Positions 31,495-33,130 of a stretch of DNA of 33,130 nucleotides are shown one piece after another. The position numbers and the translations under genes are program-made. The notes beneath the pieces are model-generated. The model ran no database searches, had not been told where the DNA came from, and saw nothing but the letters and a program-made list of their open reading frames with translations. The DNA comes from Streptomyces griseus (lineage in GTDB: Bacteria > Actinomycetota > Actinomycetes > Streptomycetales > Streptomycetaceae), in assembly GCA_002154345.1 (NCBI GenBank), contig MUNB01000253.1:1-33130 (forward strand), in the 5' to 3' direction. The first letter of the stretch is position 1, and every line of letters starts with the position of its first letter.

Positions 31495-33072
31495 TCAAGC
31501 GGTGACGGGGAGCGGCCCTTCCTTGATCAGGTCGGCGCACTTCTCGCCGATCATCATCGTGGTGATGCACGGATTGACCGTCGGCAGGAACGGCATGACG
31601 GACGCGTCGGCCACCCGCAGCCCCCGGACCCCCTTGACCCGCAGCTGCGGGTCGAGCGGCGACTCCACGTCCTCCACCGGGCCCATGCGGACGGTCCCGG
31701 CCGGGTGGTACACGGTGTTGTGCGTCTCGCGGATGTAGTCGAACAGCTCCGCGTCCGTGGTCGCGCCGGGCCCCGGCGCCAGCTCGGCCCCGGCCCACGC
31801 CGCCATCTCCGGCCGCGCGACGATCTGTCGCGCCAGCCGCAGCCCGTACGTCATCACCCGTACGTCGTGCTCGTCGGTGAAGTAGCGCGGATCGACCCGG
31901 GGCTTGTCCCGGAAGTCCCGGGTCCGCAGCCGGACCGTGCCCCGCGACCGGGCGCGGGTGACGTTCGGGGTCAGACAGAAGGCGTTGTCCGAGGTCGGGT
32001 AGCCGCGCCGGTAGGTGTTCAGGTCGAACGGCACAGAGCCGTAGTGGAACATCAGGTCCGGCCGGTCGAGCCCCGGCTCGGTGTCGGCGAAGATCCCGAT
32101 CTCCCACCACTGGGTGGAGGTGGTGACCATGGGCCGCTTCGCCTCCCACATGATCACGCCCTCCGGGTGGTCCTGGAGGTGCGAGCCGACGCCGGGGGAG
32201 TCCACCCGTACGTCCACGCCGGTGTCCCGCAGATGCCCGGCCGGGCCGATGCCGGACAGCATCAGCAGCTTCGGGGAGTCGATCGCCCCGCAGGAGACGA
32301 TCACCTCGCGCCGCGCGTGCACCGCCCCGCTGTGCACGGTGTCGGGCTCCAGATACTCCACCCCCGAGCACCGGTCGCCGTCGAACAGCAGCCGCTTCGC
32401 CTGGAGCCCGGTCCGTACCTCCAGGTTCGGCCGCTTCCCCAGCACCGGGTGCAGATACGACACCGAGGCAGAGGAACGGGTGCCGTCCTCGCGGGCGTTG
32501 ATCTGGAACCAGTGCGCGCCCCGGATCACCGTGGAGCCCGTGTTGAACGGCACGGTGGGAATGCCCGCCGCCGCGCAGGCCTCCAGCAGAGCCGTACCGC
32601 ACGGGTCGCGGGGCGGCACGGTACGGATGGTGACCGGACCGGAGCGGCCGTGGTGGTCGCCGGGCGCGTCGTTCGTCTCCAGGCGCCGGTAGAGCGGGAA
32701 GCAGTCCGCCGCGCTCCACCCGGTGCAGCCCAGCGCGCCCCACGCGTCGAGGTCCTCGGCCGGAGCCCAGAAGGCGATGCAGGAGTTGTGCGAGGAGCAG
32801 CCGCCCAGCACCTTGGCGCGGGCGTGCCGCATGAAGCTGTTGCCCCGCTCCTGCGGCTCCACCGGGTAGTCCCAGTCGTAACCGGACTCCAGCAGCGCCA
32901 TCCACCGCTCCAGCCGCAGGACGCTGTCGTCCCCGACGTCCGAGGGGCCCGCCTCCAGGACGCAGACGGTGACGTCCGGGTCCTCGGTGAGCCGGGCGGC
33001 GATGACGGCGCCGGCCGTACCGCCGCCGACGACGACGTAATCGAACGCGGGTACAGGGAGTGCTTCGGACAT
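31495..33072 (-). CDS. GMC-family FAD oxidoreductase (choline dehydrogenase-like)
   Basis: This 525-residue flavoenzyme oxidises an alcohol using FAD. The N-terminal dinucleotide fold VVVGGGTAGAVIAARL (13-28) and the glutamate in VCVLEAGPS bind FAD. LGGCSSHNSCIAFW is the GMC signature-1 region, and GAIDSPKLLMLSGIGP is signature 2. The catalytic pair is H456 (YHPAGTVRMG) and N500 (NPCITTMMIGEK). Closest known relatives by motif are choline dehydrogenase BetA-like enzymes, but GMC substrates vary widely and no betaine gene is visible before the window ends. ATG 33072 has GGAG at 7-nt spacing. Transcription runs toward the alkB-like gene. Confidence 0.92.
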   Translation of the reverse strand: MSEALPVPAFDYVVVGGGTAGAVIAARLTEDPDVTVCVLEAGPSDVGDDSVLRLERWMALLESGYDWDYPVEPQERGNSFMRHARAKVLGGCSSHNSCIAFWAPAEDLDAWGALGCTGWSAADCFPLYRRLETNDAPGDHHGRSGPVTIRTVPPRDPCGTALLEACAAAGIPTVPFNTGSTVIRGAHWFQINAREDGTRSSASVSYLHPVLGKRPNLEVRTGLQAKRLLFDGDRCSGVEYLEPDTVHSGAVHARREVIVSCGAIDSPKLLMLSGIGPAGHLRDTGVDVRVDSPGVGSHLQDHPEGVIMWEAKRPMVTTSTQWWEIGIFADTEPGLDRPDLMFHYGSVPFDLNTYRRGYPTSDNAFCLTPNVTRARSRGTVRLRTRDFRDKPRVDPRYFTDEHDVRVMTYGLRLARQIVARPEMAAWAGAELAPGPGATTDAELFDYIRETHNTVYHPAGTVRMGPVEDVESPLDPQLRVKGVRGLRVADASVMPFLPTVNPCITTMMIGEKCADLIKEGPLPVTA

Positions 33073-33088
33073 CGGGTCTCCAGGGTCG

Positions 33089-33116
33089 GGCCGGCCTGCG
33101 GGGACGTCAGCCGGCC
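33089..33116. terminator. Possible hairpin at the right edge
   Basis: GGCCGGC (33089-33095) and GCCGGCC (33110-33116) are perfect 7-bp arms around a 14-nt loop, just upstream of the GMC oxidoreductase gene. It could terminate a gene beyond the window edge or be part of the leader. In such GC-rich sequence chance is a real alternative. Confidence 0.3.
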
Positions 33117-33130
33117 GGCGGGGGCGGGGC

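Overview
The window is very GC-rich, with strong third-position GC bias, GTG and TTG starts and many 4-nt stop/start overlaps. With a LAXTG-type sortase signal, a DtxR/DmdR-type iron box and a PAS-GAF-SpoIIE-ATPase phosphatase, this points to a chromosome of Streptomyces or a close relative. I saw no tRNA, rRNA, CRISPR array or transposase gene.

Layout. (1) 1-438: an imperfect inverted-repeat element abuts a 5'-truncated Fer4/CDGSH-type iron-sulfur gene. (2) 579-7041: a complete Mrp-type cation/proton antiporter operon, mrpA (with a fused MrpB part), C, D, E, F and G, every junction a 4-nt overlap. (3) 7132-24480: an envelope polysaccharide island. It holds a CDP-alcohol module (CDP-alcohol phosphotransferase and TagD-like cytidylyltransferase), a WcaI-like glycosyltransferase, a Wzz/BY-kinase-like protein without a usable P-loop, a flippase, a polymerase-like membrane protein, GT4 and GT2 glycosyltransferases, GDP-mannose dehydratase and GDP-fucose synthase, and a WcaJ/CpsE-like initiating phosphotransferase. 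A secreted propeller-LamG protein and a lipoprotein form a tight operon with the GT2 gene. (4) 24869-27946: two exported proteins sharing a neocarzinostatin-like domain, the larger one sortase-anchored, behind a promoter whose -10 lies inside a 19-bp iron box. (5) 28051-33072: a SpoIIE-type phosphatase with PAS, GAF and ATPase domains, an AlkB-like dioxygenase with a LexA-like box over its promoter, and a GMC oxidoreductase.

How it works together. The island holds most parts of a Wzx/Wzy-type pathway: a lipid-linked unit started by the 22930-24480 protein, extended by three transferases using GDP-fucose among other donors, flipped by the 11396-12646 protein and polymerised by the 13704-15236 protein. 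The Wzz-like protein may set chain length without kinase activity. The CDP-alcohol pair could supply a phosphodiester-linked substituent.

The three observations I rate highest are the iron-box-controlled pair of neocarzinostatin-like surface proteins, the LexA-like box upstream of alkB, and the pseudokinase form of the Wzz/BY-kinase protein.
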